Below are positions 41,541 to 53,621 of a DNA stretch of 64,000 bases, in pieces (within the stretch, counting starts at the first letter, position 1; each line of letters begins with the position of its first letter). The notes beneath the pieces were generated by a model. The model did no database searches, had not been told where the DNA came from, and worked only from the letters and a program-made list of their open reading frames with translations. The translations under genes and the position numbers were made by a program. The DNA lies in the NCBI GenBank assembly GCA_035772785.1, contig JAOCPU010000052.1, positions 186,001-250,000 of the forward strand, given 5' to 3'. Source of the DNA: Phlebiopsis flavidoalba (lineage: Eukaryota > Basidiomycota > Agaricomycetes > Polyporales > Phanerochaetaceae).

Positions 41541-42106
41541 ATGCGCCCAGAAAATCATTGAATACTTCTATTATCTATTTGTAGAGATAAAAAGTAAAAC
41601 AATAAAGTTTTTGTTTTGCGGGCGGCTGAATCTCAAATAATACCCAAAAACATTGAGTCAATAGTTAGACATCAGATCCGCAACTTAGAAAGCAAGACAC
41701 AGAGCATTAACCACTTGGCTCACGCGCGGGGTGGAAATACTCGCTAGGTTAAGGCATTGTGTATATTTCTAACGTTTGCAAAACACGCTCTCCGGGTGAT
41801 ATCAATAAGTGGGCGCGTAATATTCAAATATCATAGATAATCTATTCAAATGTCACCACTAATCTTATTACCACCCCTAGCGTCTGTGCATGCCTCTCGT
41901 GTGGCCCGCCGTGTGGTCTATGTGACCTCACTGACGCTTGCCCCCTCCCTGCCGTGATGCTGCTCTCAGCCCCTCCGTGCCATCAACAGCCCTCTCCTTA
42001 CACACATTCCTATAACCGCCGTCTGCCGCCATTCCCCTCTGCCTATTTCGCTCCTCTCTCCACTTGCCACATACCAGAGCATGTAGCCTTTGTACAATAC
42101 AAAGGT
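41541..42106. other. spacer between inverted element copies
   Basis: This sequence is not shared by the two copies. From about 41880 it is C/T-rich (GCATGCCTCTCGTGTGGCCC, CCGCCATTCCCC), unlike the AT-rich elements on both sides. No gene was recognised. Confidence 0.5.
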
Positions 42107-44484
42107 TATGATTGTCACAGCCTGCGTTTGCATTATGGGGCTATGCATCATGCCTGCTAAAAACACCCCATATTCTAGAATAGGGAATGAGAACCAAAGT
42201 TGTAGCCATCACATATAGGGTACCAAAATGGTATGTTTTGATGGGAAAACTGGAGGAGCTATTTGCAAAATACATTTTCGGAGCCGCCTCTCTTTTCGCA
42301 AAATAAGCGCCCCAAATGGGAAAAAAGTGCGGCTGGTTACCTGGACCAGGACCCAGAGGCTGCCACTTGACTGATTTGGCTCAGAATTGATGGCAATCTG
42401 CTTCCCATCAATTCCGCTTTTGGGCTGCATTTGGGGTTGCTCCCTAGCTTCTCCCTGACTTATTTAAGGCGCTGTATTGTAGTTTTGAGTACCTATGTAT
42501 GTTTCAAACATGCTCACTAAACAGAATTTCCATATTTGGCCTGCCAGGGGTGCTACCAATATAATCCGATTTTATTTGCCTTTTTTTGTGATTTTCAATA
42601 GGGTACCTGGGTTTTCCTGCATTCCCTGACCTTGCTGCTTCTCGTTTAAGCTTCTATATGTTCTCACTGAGTATGCCCATAACGTAATAGGAACATCATC
42701 TGTCACATTTCCATTATCCTAGCTGGGAATTGTTTTCGAATTTCTGGGTATTTTTCGAAATCTGAGGGTCTGGACATTGCTTCCTATTGATTGGGGAAAT
42801 TGTTCTGGGCATTTCACCCCATGTAGACACACGGTTAATGAAGTATTTCCATTGTGTAGATCAAAGGTTTTAACATGATATGCATCTTTTGGGAACATAT
42901 TTTTGCGGAATTGATGGCTACTCCCCTCTATACCCTCCAAATCAATAATCTGCTATAACTGAGTGGCATAGAAAGTTACGATCGTAATAGGTGTTTAGTA
43001 CATGCTCAATGAATTGTGGAGGCAAGGGAATGGCTTGTAGCTAGTGCGATTCCCCCAGATCTTGTGCGATTCCCCAGATCTTGTCGATTATCCTGGCGCT
43101 TATTTTCAGTTTTTTAGAGTTTAAGCCCAAAGCATTGCTATTGCAGTACAAATGAAAGCTTAGCTGATATCGTTTCTCCACCCTTGTATTTTTCTATACA
43201 TTGGTCAAACAGACAGAAAGTTGTGTAATTGTACAGAGATTCATGTTAACCCCATGCATTCTCTTTGTAACATAGCAACATCTTTCCACTCACATTGGGG
43301 ATTGATGTAAACTAAGTTTGTAGCATGTGTGGGAGGTAATGTAGGATGTGTTCTACAGCTAGAATAGAATTATACTAGCTCTGTGTGTGAATAGGTGCAC
43401 ATGTTTTCACGCTTTTTTTAAAACTCTAAATGACGCTTTTTTGGGTTTAAGGACTGCAGCACCTGGGAAAGTTGTTCTAAAGCTCCCAAACTAATTCCAC
43501 ACCGTTCCCTACATATAAAGAGTATATAAACAACAGCCAGAAGGTCTCCCACCCGCTGTAGAGCCCAGGGGCAAATGCGCATTTTGCTTTAATGCTAGGT
43601 ATCCCCATTTTGGGGTATATATCAGGGTGTAACATGTGCTGTATTGATCCCTGGTGTTCCAGCCTTGTATGTACATCATCCCAATGCCTTATAAATATCC
43701 TGGATAGTCTTATAACGACCCCCCAGACCAAAAGTACCCCCAAGGGATGCTGCCCAAATATCATTTTTCCGCTTTTCCCCAGAATAATATATATCCCTAT
43801 TGTTCCCATGTGCTTCGATAGCTTTCAAACTTCATTTCTCTATTGCCCCAATGTATGCCTATATAATGGCAAGCATATTGCCCATTTGTGGGCCCCCATT
43901 TCCCCAGGGTATACCCTCCAATATGTTACTGACCGCTTTTTTATTATTTATAATAGTATTTATATTCCTATGGGCCCTGCACACCATGGAACCTCTCGAA
44001 AATTGATATCTGAGCTCTACAGATGTATATCTATGTAAGCTACATGAAGGAATGGAGGGAAACGAAAGGATAGGGCAGAAATAGCAGCAGAAATGGGTAG
44101 GAAAAGCAAAATATCATGCTGGGAGCTGGCTCATCAAGATCTAATTTAATTTGATGGAAGCAAAATTTTATCTGGAAGCAGGCACTATCAGTGCCACAAA
44201 GGTTTTGATGTGAACCAGTTTCTGGCACTTCTGAGTGCTTTTTTCTTTGCAATTCCATGGGGTTGCATATTGTAGAAAATTCCATTTTGCCTCACAGCTC
44301 TCTCCTATCAAAACATATGCCAAAAAGTATTTGATTAACATACAGTTTGTTTTGATGGCTCTACCACCCAGAATATCCTCGACATTTTTCAACAAAATGC
44401 CCCTTCCTCCATTTTAGAATGTGGATACTGTTGCTATGGCATAGCCCCACAATGCAACGCGGGCAGTGATAATCATAGCCCTAT
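42107..44484 (+). mobile_element. ~2.4-kb unclassified TIR element
   Basis: The left end GTTATGATTGTCACAGCCTG continues CGTTTGCATTATGGGGCTATGC. The reverse complement of the right end reads GGCTATGATTATCACTGCCC then GCGTTGCATTGTGGGGCTATGC. Imperfect inversion continues for some 45 bp. Minus-strand frames inside (43477-43809, containing GQHPLGVLLVWGVVIRLSRI) and their counterparts in the partial copy show no transposase motif. Two tandem GTGCGATTCCCC(C)AGATCTT units lie at about 43048-43086. The superfamily is not assigned and no target duplication was confirmed. Confidence 0.65.
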
Positions 44485-46049
44485 AATCTAAAAATGCTAC
44501 ATGCACGCCTGCGCCACAAACCAACATCGGCATCCACTAGGCACTGGTCTAACTACCAACCCACCACGGCCACCAGGCACTAGCCTTCCACCGTCATCGC
44601 GCCGTCGTCACGGCCTGGCCCTTTTCTTGCAAGTCTTGTGATGCCCTAGAGTCCGAACGAGAACAAGATCCAATAGGACAAAATGGGAGGAGTGACAAGT
44701 TAGAAGCTGAACGAAAACGGGCCAGAAGTAGAACAAACGGGGAGAGGGGCAGGTACGTGGCCTATCTTGTCTCGTGTAGCTCTTCTCACCTAGTTTGAAA
44801 CCCCACAGTATTGAGGCTACATGCTTGGTGAGTCCTCTCCTTTTGCTTGTCTTCTTCGCCGCACCTCCTCGTTCCCGTCTCTCCTGCTTTTTCTCTGTTT
44901 GCGTCACTGCCACCTTTTTGGCCCTCTCCCTCGTCATACCACTGCTGTGCCTTCTCTTCTTGCTGCCTTCCCTTGCGTAATCCTTCACACCGCCGCGTAC
45001 GCTGCCCTGCGCGCGGTCCTTCACACATCCGGCTTTTGCCCTTGTCCATTTGGGTCCACTTGCCCCTATCCGTTTGCCTTCTGTTCTTCTGCCCTACCCA
45101 TCTCGCCCTCGTTGCCAGAGTCTTGCACCCTCCGTTGCTCAGGCTGCCAAGCTAAGACGCAAGTAAAAAGTGAAGTACATTCGATTCCTTGCCATTCTCT
45201 ATCCGGCCCACGCTGATTGCAGGAGTCCATGTACCTAGGCACAGACGTGACATGGCAAAGTTTACTGTGATGCTGGGTGGGTACTTTGCAGTAGGTGCAA
45301 AGGGGGTAGTGAGAGAGAAGCCCGTGCCCAACCTGTATGTGCAGCCGCTGCGCACTATTAAAGCTAGTCAGCAGCAATGGCTGCCGTTCTTGTAAATTAC
45401 CTGACCACAGTAGACACTTTGTGAATTGGATTCAATTTAAACCCACCAAACGCATGAAACACTACCCTACTAAGCCCACAGCCCGAGACTGAAACATGTG
45501 TATTCAAAGGCACAAACAAAAACCGTCCTATGAAAATAACATTCGCCTACCTACACTACACCTAGTCCCGCTGTCACCAAGGAGTATCTGGCACGAAGAT
45601 AGTTGCGGTTTGCCAAATCCGTTGGTTGGGTCTGGTGGATGGTGCACCGCACCCAACTTGTACTCACCTCATTCATTCTATCCCACGCCTCAGTCCTGCC
45701 ATCACGAAGATAGCATTGGGCATAATCAAATGCATGGTTTCTAATGGAATCACCACCTGAAGCTTGTTGTTTGCGCCAATTGTGGGGGGGTGGCAGGCAA
45801 AGCAGATAGTATTTACGCAGAGCCACACGAGGTACTGGCAGTTCATAGTATGTAATCTCAAATGTTCTCTCGCAGTAGGATCTGAGGTTTTTGCAGTGTC
45901 CGAAAGAAGAAGCCAACAGCAATAGTACAAGACAACAATGATCCGAATGCAAAATTATATAAATGCCGCATACACTATCCAAAGCAGACAGGTCCCCAGG
46001 GAGACCTGCTCTAAAGGATCAACGAGTACTGGGCAAGGCAAGATCGTGG
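44485..46049. other. no firmly supported gene
   Basis: A polypyrimidine-rich stretch (44820-45140) gives a Lys/Glu/Arg-rich minus-strand frame and a Ser/Pro/Leu-rich plus-strand frame; neither is convincing. On the minus strand near 45780-45670, QQASGGDSIRNHAFDYAQCY then LRDGRTEAWDRMNE runs into a GTGAGT donor and looks like a genuine exon of an unrecognised gene. Confidence 0.35.
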
Positions 46050-46089
46050 AAAATTGACACATGTTGTGGGCGGAAGATGTTCCGTAAAA

Positions 46090-46649
46090 TGCAAGCACAA
46101 TGAAAAAGGACAAAGCACAGAAAACTTTGCTAGATTGAAAAAGAGGCGGTCCAACAAGGAGGTAGAGCCAGGTAAATATTCAGCTCGCCTAGATGATGTA
46201 GACCGCAAAGCGCAAAGGGCGAGTTAGGCGGCTGTAGACAAAAGGCTAACGCTCAAGGCGCAAGAGGCACAGCAGTGGATAGTTGAGAAGGCGGTCGTCG
46301 ATTGCAAAAAGACAATACTCAATATGAAGACTGCGAAGAGGATATTGAGAGACATTCGAAAGAAGGTACGTCCACATATGTTGAGCATAGGAACTGGGCT
46401 AATCCATGTGCAGATCAAATAGAAAACGGGCTTTGCTGAGGACTTGGGTGTGGACACAGCGCAAAAGAAGAAAGGAGGCGGTGCCAGTAAGCCCGTTGAC
46501 CAAAATTTGTCAGACAGTGAGGACAAGGGATCCGTAGGTAATGGCCCGTTTGGAGAATCAAAGAGAATTGTCAACGATATTCAGAAGACGGTATGTAATG
46601 GAATACAGTCACGAGCGTCACTAATAAAAGCGCAGTTGAAAGACTAAAC
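46090..46649 (+). pseudogene. Lys-rich hypothetical protein relic with two stops
   Basis: One frame reads FARLKKRRSNKEVEPGKYSA, DKRLTLKAQEAQQWIVEKAV and ILNMKTAKRILRDIRKK, then GTACGT at about 46369. After an acceptor (GTGCAG at 46408-46413) it continues FAEDLGVDTAQKKKGGGASK, SDSEDKGSVGNGPFGESK and VNDIQKT before GTATGT. Two interruptions, TAG 46225-46227 and TAG 46420-46422, are each one C-to-T change from CAG, and the flanking frame is preserved. Intact splice signals imply recent decay. Predicted helical, basic and acidic blocks suggest a coiled-coil protein; no family is recognised. Confidence 0.45.
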
Positions 46650-46673
46650 CCGCAAGCAAAAGGGCTCAGATAT

Positions 46674-46970
46674 CAGTAGTGGTAGCCAGGAATGTCAAAC
46701 ATTGGCCATAAGAGTGGCTTAACATTAATCAGACTTGGGGGCATATTGTCAATGAATGACATTGGGCTCATAGTGTCCATGTAGCCTATTGAAAAACATG
46801 GTCCTAAAATGTTGTTCAATTGATGACAATGCTATTTATAATGTCATATCTTTTAACATCACGGTCTGGAATGTTGTTAGGGTTATAACACTGCTGTTCA
46901 CAATGTTATAGCTTTTGAAAATATGGTCTGGAATGTTGTTTACTTAATAACATCACTGACCATGATATTA
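46674..46970. mobile_element. partial copy of the 33.3-36.8 kb foldback arm
   Basis: It starts CAGTAGTGGTAGCCAGGAAT and matches the left arm collinearly through GTCAAACATTGGCCATAAGA and the TGGTCTGGAATGTTGTT repeats, lacking one short internal repeat unit. It breaks off at CACTGACCATGATATTA. Only one terminus is present. Confidence 0.85.
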
Positions 46971-48229
46971 CATAGCTGAGGCTGACAAAGCATGTCTGAG
47001 ACTGAATTATTGGACACTTAAGGCTGAGTAACCCACTGACTGATGAGTCACATGCTTAATAATATCTTAGTTCTTAAATCTTCCAGTCCCTTCCATGTCA
47101 TGTGACCTATCTGGCTAATATTGCAAAGAAGCTTTGGGAAATTAAACGTTGTTCATGGCATAATAACTGCACTCAATGTAAGATGTTCCTAACTGTCTGA
47201 GCGCTATTCTTCTAGCAAACTTGGGACAAAAATAGTAATTCAGATTCTTTTCATGTGATATAAGTTACATTACATAATAAAATCAGTTAACAAATATTTT
47301 TTATCAGCTGTTTTATTGTGATAAAATTATAAAGTTAAATTTTGCACCTACCATACTGGATCTAAATTGCATTCCAAAATATTTATAGGATAGCAATTTT
47401 ATAAATAAAGATGATACAGTATTGTCTAGCCTCTATTAATGTTTTAATAAAGTTGAGACAAATTGGATTTCGTTATAGTATGCAATTATTTTGTTTTAGC
47501 TTTGTGCACAAAAATTGCAAAAATGTGACTTCATAATTTTTTCATCATAAAACTATCTTCATTAGCAAAGAATATTTCTGAAGTAATAAGTGATATAAGT
47601 ACATAATATAAATTTCTACAGATCACCAATTCAATCACTCTTTTAAATTAACTTATAGAAATCATTTTTTTATTTTGCATATACTTAATTTAATTCACTA
47701 GCACTTAAACTTTACAGATCATTGCTTTCTACAATGATAGTAGTAAGAATGATATCGGTAAAGATCCAATGCAATCTGTAATATCAAGAAAATAAATTGT
47801 GCAAAATTGAACTCAGGAAAAAAGTTATTGCTAAGCATACGAATCAAAACTCCAGCCTTGCACACAACTATTATGCTCTCAAAAGCTGGTTATCTGCCTT
47901 TGCTTTAGGAAAAGGTCTTAACTCAACCCTGTATTCACTGGGATAACACCTTTTGAAATTTTTCTATGAGCAGAAAACCATAGATGTTGCGTTTGGGCAT
48001 GCAGAGATCTTGAGCACATATGCATATTCAAAACGACAAGCATAATGCTTTAATCTCTCATATGGAAGACCATATGCATACAAGGGCTGCAAGTACTGCA
48101 GTCTCAATAATAATCTTCGTTTCTCGGTTACATGTAATGTCACATGCTTCTCTGCGTCAATATGGCCTCACATGACTCTTATGAGTCTGCCACATTTTTC
48201 TGGACTTCATTTGCTCACTCCAGCCTTCA
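46971..48229. other. AT-rich stretch with no recognisable feature
   Basis: Stops are dense in every frame over about 1.2 kb. No inverted ends, tandem repeat or coding texture was found. It may be an old element remnant. Confidence 0.5.
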
Positions 48230-48420
48230 TCCAGGTCAGTATGCTATATTATTGCTGTATAATGCATTCAGTTGCTCACTTCAGCCTTCATTTTCGTGGT
48301 GTAGCACTTCACTGGTCGAGTTTTGACTCCGAGTTGAGGGACGCTGAGCTTTGGTACAGTTACTGCACTGATATCAACACATCTTCGAGGTGGAATTGCA
48401 CTAAGCGGTAGTGCCAAAAA
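48230..48420 (+). repeat. dispersed repeat, copy 1 (copy 2 at 50325)
   Basis: AGGTCAGTATGCTATATTAT and AATGCATTCAGTTGCTCACT, then a CACTTCACTGGT segment, match AGGTCAGTATGCTGTGTCCT, AATGCATTCAGTTGCTCACT and CACTCCACTGGT at 50333-50415 in the same orientation. The family is unknown. Confidence 0.6.
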
Positions 48421-49689
48421 TGAGAGTAGAAGTAGAGCTGTGGTAGAGAAGAGCTGAGCAGATTCAAAAGTGGGCCAAACAGTTGCATGCATCAATTGTA
48501 GCAGACAATGGTGTAGTGATGTCACAATCCAAGTTTATGCGGTCAGACTGGATGTGAATGTTGAAACAATAGCATCAAGTAGGATAGAAGGGATAGGGAA
48601 TAGAATTGTCCAAGGGCAGAAACATGCATGACTGCTAGAAATGCAACACCCGCGCAAACTCCCCTCCCACTGCTGGTGCAAGTACAACTGATTACTGGAA
48701 CTATTGGTGCAAAACTTGGGTAAAGGTGGCAGCCTGGGATATCAAAGCAAGGAGCCCAAAGTGGAAGGCTAAGTAGTAGGACAAGAGCGGAGGAATTCCT
48801 TGCTGATGAACACACTCTAGGGTATATCTAGTTGTGTGCCCTTACTCATTTTTTCATGGGGTTCGGCTCTGATTATAGTTCTTCTAGCTATCCAACCTCA
48901 TCTAGTCCATGGAGTATAGAGCAGGAAGGCTACTGTGGATTCCCACGAGTCCGGACACCCCAGGATCTCGGACAGTGAATTATCATGAGCTCCACACTGT
49001 ACCTCTGCAAGCAAGATATATACCATATCATTACCTATGCATACTGCAATGCATAAGCACTTTTTTTGAAGAATTTTAGCCTTCTCAATAAATTGCAACA
49101 GGGGTTTTCTATATCAAAAAACCGGGGAATTTCCCAAAATGGTAAGTGTCCGATGGCCTGCTTTGCAATGACACACATGCTGTTGCTGGAGACGAGCTCG
49201 GAATGACTCGAAAAGTATAGGAGCTGATAGAAAAACCACTCCCTTAACATGATGATACCACAATGACAAATTAAGATATTGTATACCTTCCTATATTTTG
49301 CTCAGACTGGGAGGTGATCTGATCAACACCAGGAACCTGTCCGCCGTCTAGAGAATCTAACTAACCCAATACCAGTGAAAGAATTGCCCTCCTTCACTTG
49401 ATACCAAATACTCGATATGGGGCAGTATCTCATGAGTGAAAGTATATAATTTAGGGTATATAGAATTAATATTACATGTTAATACCTCCTCAGTACTTGC
49501 CCAAGTGGTACAGAGGTCGTCAGTGGTCCCACCAAAGCCATCAAAAAAGTTCTGTGGTCCTTTGAGAGAACTGTGTACAGAAGCTATACACTAACTATAT
49601 AATATATTCATATTCACTCCATCATACCATATCAAGCTTTGAGCTCCTGTCTGTTTGCCTTGATTGAGCAACAATACACAAAATACTGC
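48421..49689. other. no supported gene; isolated GTCCGGACAC motifs
   Basis: A GAGTCCGGACACCCC..GATCTCGGACAGTG segment at 48947-48979 resembles, in the opposite orientation, parts of the small MITE at 49690. Other sequence is AT-rich with short frames only. Confidence 0.4.
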
Positions 49690-49806
49690 TGGGGAGGGTG
49701 TCCGGACGCTCAGATTGATCTCATAGGCGCCTAAAAGCTGCCATTTTTGGCCGGTAATCAGCACTGTCCGAGATCTTGGTAATCCATCAAACCGGACACT
49801 CCCCGC
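49690..49806. mobile_element. ~117-bp miniature element with GTGTCCGG ends
   Basis: The left end TGGGGAGGGTGTCCGGAC and the reverse complement of the right end CGGGGAGTGTCCGGTT form imperfect 16-bp inverted repeats. Internal CACTGTCCGAGATCTTGG recurs in inverted form near 48960. No target duplication could be fixed. Confidence 0.5.
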
Positions 49807-49940
49807 GAAAATATTAGCAGCTCCCATTTACACACCTAAAAAAATACAATGACTAGCTAGAAATACAAAATACATGCTCGAACACTGATGCATTTGGTTT
49901 TTAAGTGGTTTGGGACAGAGCGGAAGGCTGAAATTGAGGA

Positions 49941-50230
49941 TTACTCGTAGGTGTCACGAGTTCCTGATAAGCGACAGTACAGGTACCTGACCTTTATCTT
50001 AACAGCATCAATTTGCGAACTCATTCTGAACCATAGCCATTTGTTTTGGAGAAGAATTTGCGCAACATGGGATGCCAGGTTTTTTTGGTATGTATAAAAG
50101 CTACCGCATATTGTCCAAACCTTGTGGCGCATATCAACAAAACCTTGACCACATTGTCAGGAATTTGACTTGTCATATTGCTCCCTATTTGTCTTAGCTC
50201 TAGTTCCGGACTTGTACACTGTCTGAGTTA
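49941..50230 (-). pseudogene. unrecognised coding fragment
   Basis: A minus-strand frame reads KTNREQYDKSNS, a stop, then QCGQGFVDMRHKVWTICGSF and HVAQILLQNKWLWFRMSSQI before a GTAAGG-like donor. The frame remains open to 49941. The sequence looks like part of a protein but is too short to place. It partly adjoins the small MITE at 49690, which may have disrupted it. Confidence 0.25.
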
Positions 50231-50324
50231 CGGCGCAATGCTTTTCCAGTGAGCGGAAAATCAAGCACCCAGGTGCATCTTATCCCTGAGGGCATGGCTT
50301 GGGCTCCTCTTCACTTGCTCACCC

Positions 50325-50520
50325 TAGGCACTAGGTCAGTATGCTGTGTCCTGACTATGCAATGCATTCAGTTGCTCACTCTAACACTCAGTCTGGTGTT
50401 CTTGCACTCCACTGGTAGTATCTCAGTTCAGTTCCATTTTAATAAGGGTGGCAGTAGTCCTAGGACAAACTGTAGTAGAGGTGCAGCAGCGCAAAATTAT
50501 TCATTGAGCTGAATCAGGCG
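50325..50520 (+). repeat. dispersed repeat, copy 2
   Basis: This is the counterpart of 48230-48420, sharing the exact block AATGCATTCAGTTGCTCACT and flanking similarity over roughly 100 bp in the same orientation. Confidence 0.6.
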
Positions 50521-51189
50521 CTTGTCAGAGCAAATCGGTCTGGTTGTGTACTGCGGAGCTCTATTCATATTACTCCAGAATAGATTATTAAATACAATGA
50601 CGTCATGGACTGGATGCAGAGTCACTCTCCATTGGCCCGATTCCAGCCTGGAAAACCTTTGAGCATCTGAACAAATGTTGCTACCACAATCTGGATGGCT
50701 GTTCCAACATTGCCATCTATGGTCTGAGCTGCAGGTGAAGCATGGTATATATATACTGCGAGAACTGTTATGTTTGACTTACACGCTGAGCAATATGTCT
50801 TGTTGATAAACGTGAAAATTATCCACTAACCTGCAAAGCTCTGAAAGGTTGCAAATTGAGCTTGTGAGAATGATCAAAAGACATGGCACAGTTTCACATA
50901 TTGTCCAGTTCCTTTTGCACAAGTTTCAATATACCTCTCCAACTTCTGCATATATCCTGTTTGCTCATATCCCGCTCAATCCTTGACGCTCTCTAGCAAT
51001 GCGGAAGTTAGGAACTTTCTAAATGAGGTGCTGTTGGTCTGTGCGACTCCCCCAGATAATATACCAACCAGCTGTGTCCTGTAATTTCTATTGTGGCTGT
51101 CGTGGGTAGCTTCCTTTTTGAACTTAGCTTCGTCAAAACTTCAACAATCAAATCACAAAAATAATGGTGTATCGGACATTGTATGAGTG
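50521..51189. other. no supported gene
   Basis: Frames are short on both strands. CCCCCAGATAATATACC near 51050 and weak repeats only; nothing recognised. Confidence 0.45.
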
Positions 51190-51500
51190 ATGAATATTTA
51201 AAGTGAGATTACACACTGTTGGTACTGGCATCCATGGTATCTGGAGTGCCGATCATGGCAGTTACTACAATAAGTGGCTTCCACAATGGGTTTACTCAAC
51301 TCATAGACACCTTCGCACGTGCTGTAGACCAGATATTGCTATCAGATCACTTTGGTCAGCTATTGCTAAGCTGACACTTCAATGTGTACGACTTAGACTC
51401 CCATCTCATCAATGACATCATCATAGACAAGGCTCACCATAAATAATGGATAGAAAGATATACACATGTGGCCTTGAAGCTTCAAGCTTAACACCATTGT
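51190..51500 (+). repeat. LTR-like segment related to foldback centre
   Basis: The segment TGTTGGTACTGGCATCCATG (51219) to CCTTGAAGCTTCAAGCTTAA shares several blocks with 34640-35045, notably CTCATCAATGACATC and ACATGTGGCCTTGA. A TG start and the promoter-like counterpart favour an LTR remnant. No matching partner LTR or internal retroelement gene was seen. Confidence 0.45.
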
Positions 51501-51899
51501 GGATGTTCCCCTGTTAGTTCATTACTCATTACAAATATGGTGTTCTTTGCTCCCCTGGCTTGTCATGCCCCTCTTGCCTTCCGCATCCAACATGTTGTTC
51601 ATGCCACATACATCACCTGTGTGCCTGGCATGCTATCCTTGTCTGTACGTCAAATGTGTAATATGCGCCCAGCCAATTGTCTTTTCTCTCCATGCCCAAC
51701 ATTGGAGGCAAACTATGCTTTCATTGGGCCCGGGGATAATATATCCCTTGTATGATTGGCATTTTGGTAACATGTCCTTCTAGAGCTAGCACGCTTCAGT
51801 TTGATCCTGCTCTTGTGCACATATACACACATACACAGACCAAAACTCCCAATGTCCGCCTCCAACCAACTGGTCGTTGATGCACATTCTCACTACCGT

Positions 51900-52192
51900 G
51901 ACCTTCACTTTGGTATTTGCCTCCATCATTGTGCGGAAAAAACCGTGTATTTGTCATTAGAAGCTTTGAAACCAAACAAGTTAGGACAGATCAAACTAGC
52001 AAACCCCCCCAGAGTCTGCAATCTTCACAGTGCATTAATTGCGCTTCCAACTCAACTCCAGGTGCGTTTGAGCAACAGAAGCTTTGCAGAGGAGAGAGGC
52101 CTGGACGATTGCAGCGTGCCTGCGAACGTTGCGGTCTTAACATTGCTTCATGCGTGCGTGCACTCCATGTTGCAGAGTGGCTATTTACAACA
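51900..52192 (+). pseudogene. Cys-pair protein fragment
   Basis: A forward frame reads LCGKNRVFVIRSFETKQVRT, then SSQCINCASNSTPGAFEQQK, LCRGERPGRLQRACERCGLN and IASCVRALHVAEWLFTT before a GTGAGT donor at about 52193. Two CxxC pairs (CINC, CERC) about 30 residues apart could bind zinc. The fragment looks like one exon of a larger protein. Family not recognised; no neighbouring exon was found. Confidence 0.3.
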
Positions 52193-53208
52193 GTGAGTTT
52201 ATCCATTTGATGATAGAGGTGTATGCTGTTTTGCTTACTGATTTTACCTATTGGTAGTGCTAGTTATAATGCATCACTGCGGGCCCTTGCGCACAGAACA
52301 TCTGGTTATCAGACATTGCACCCAAGCTTTGCAAGATAAAGGCATAGTGGTCTCGTTTGCCTGGTGTAGCAAGCTTTAATCATGGTGTGGTCATGTATTC
52401 AAGCGTCACAGCGGAAGAACGAGTTGTGGTGTGCGGATGTGTGTGCTGCAGATAAACATTTCTTGTCCGCATGTGTAATGTTGCGCAACTAACTATGAGG
52501 ATCACTACTTCAGTATAGTCTCATCCTGCTCTATTTTATTTGCTTTTGATCCTCTTGAAGACCATCTTTCCAACTGTGTAATCCTCTCACGCATCATCCT
52601 GTATTACCTCGACAAAATGCACTGCGCAACTGCTCGCGCTTGCAACTGTATTGAAAACTCTCAGTTGACACTCATCAGGTATTGACACTTGAGGCACAAC
52701 TTATCGTAGGGGCGGCTTTCAACAGTTGTGTCATGAAAAGATATCGGTAAGCCGCTGCAGACCGATATAGAGATCTCAGCCAGACGTAGAGCTTGTGGAC
52801 TCAGGATATGTATACCTAGATACATTTTCTCCAACTCTGGCTTCGCACATTTTCAAGACCTATCTATGCTACCTGCTTTGCACCATCCAGTGGAGAGCTG
52901 CCATCACCGCATATTGGGGAGAAATCCTTTTAGCATGCATGTGCAACTATGCCGATGGCTATAGGTATGCCCCTCCCCTCGGTCATAGCCTTGACTCTTG
53001 GCTGCCCCTAGCATCTGTTTGAACCTATTCTTCATTATTCACGAGAATTCCATACTAGTGTCGCAAGGAGAAACCTTGATGAATAGGTGAAAATAGTGTG
53101 CAGGGCAGGGGACCGCCGCTGTGTGGAAAAGCGCTAAGAGAGGTACAGGCAGTGAAGGGCACAGTTCCACATGAGGGGGGTGGTAGCAAGCTGTTCCGTG
53201 CTATTGTG
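52193..53208. other. no supported gene
   Basis: Only short frames; a forward stretch at 52795-53022 (DSGYVYLDTFSPTLASHIFK) is open but unassigned. The solo LTR starts at the right edge. Confidence 0.4.
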
Positions 53209-53616
53209 TGTTGCGAAGACAACGGCTCGACGCGTACACAGGGCAAAGTACAAACAACAGTGATGTGAACCAAAATGAAGTCAATGTTGGCAGGCAGCAA
53301 AGGTTGTGCATGACGAGTCTTGGTCAGATTGTTGAGCTAAGTCCAAGGGTCATAAGAGTATGGGAAGCTACATGAGGGCAGAGAAAGGCGTGGCATCACA
53401 TACAATAGAGAAACGAACAGAGATTTGAGTCATGCCTGAGGTAGAGAATGAATAAGCCTGTCAGGATGTTTGACCAAAAGCAGGGCTGGACTCCGAGGAG
53501 TCATCTCCTGCAACTGTATGATATGATCTGCTTTCGGACCAAAGGGGCCCACTCTGGGTTGTGCAGAGTATTACACCTAGTTGAAAGAATGGTGGGCATC
53601 TGTGCAAATTGCAACA
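53209..53616 (+). mobile_element. solo LTR (408 bp) with TTGTG target duplication
   Basis: The element starts TGTTGCGAAGACAACGGCTC and ends TTGCAACA, with TGTTGC..GCAACA inverted ends. TTGTG flanks both sides (53204-53208, 53617-53621). It shares GGCTCGACGCG, GGGCAAAGTACAAA, GGCAGGCAG and GGTTGTGCAG blocks in the same order with the LTR at 35772-36280, so they are one family. It is about 100 bp shorter than that copy. Confidence 0.85.
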
Positions 53617-53621
53617 TTGTG

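Noticed and set aside
39785..44484. A single giant palindromic element with 1.7-kb arms
   Set aside because: The right copy has both termini (42107 and 44484) and the left copy only one, so two copies in opposite orientation fit better.
44608..45216. Lys/Glu/Arg-rich minus frame and Ser/Pro/Leu-rich plus frame
   Set aside because: Both arise from one polypyrimidine-rich stretch; neither has conserved motifs or splice signals that favour it.
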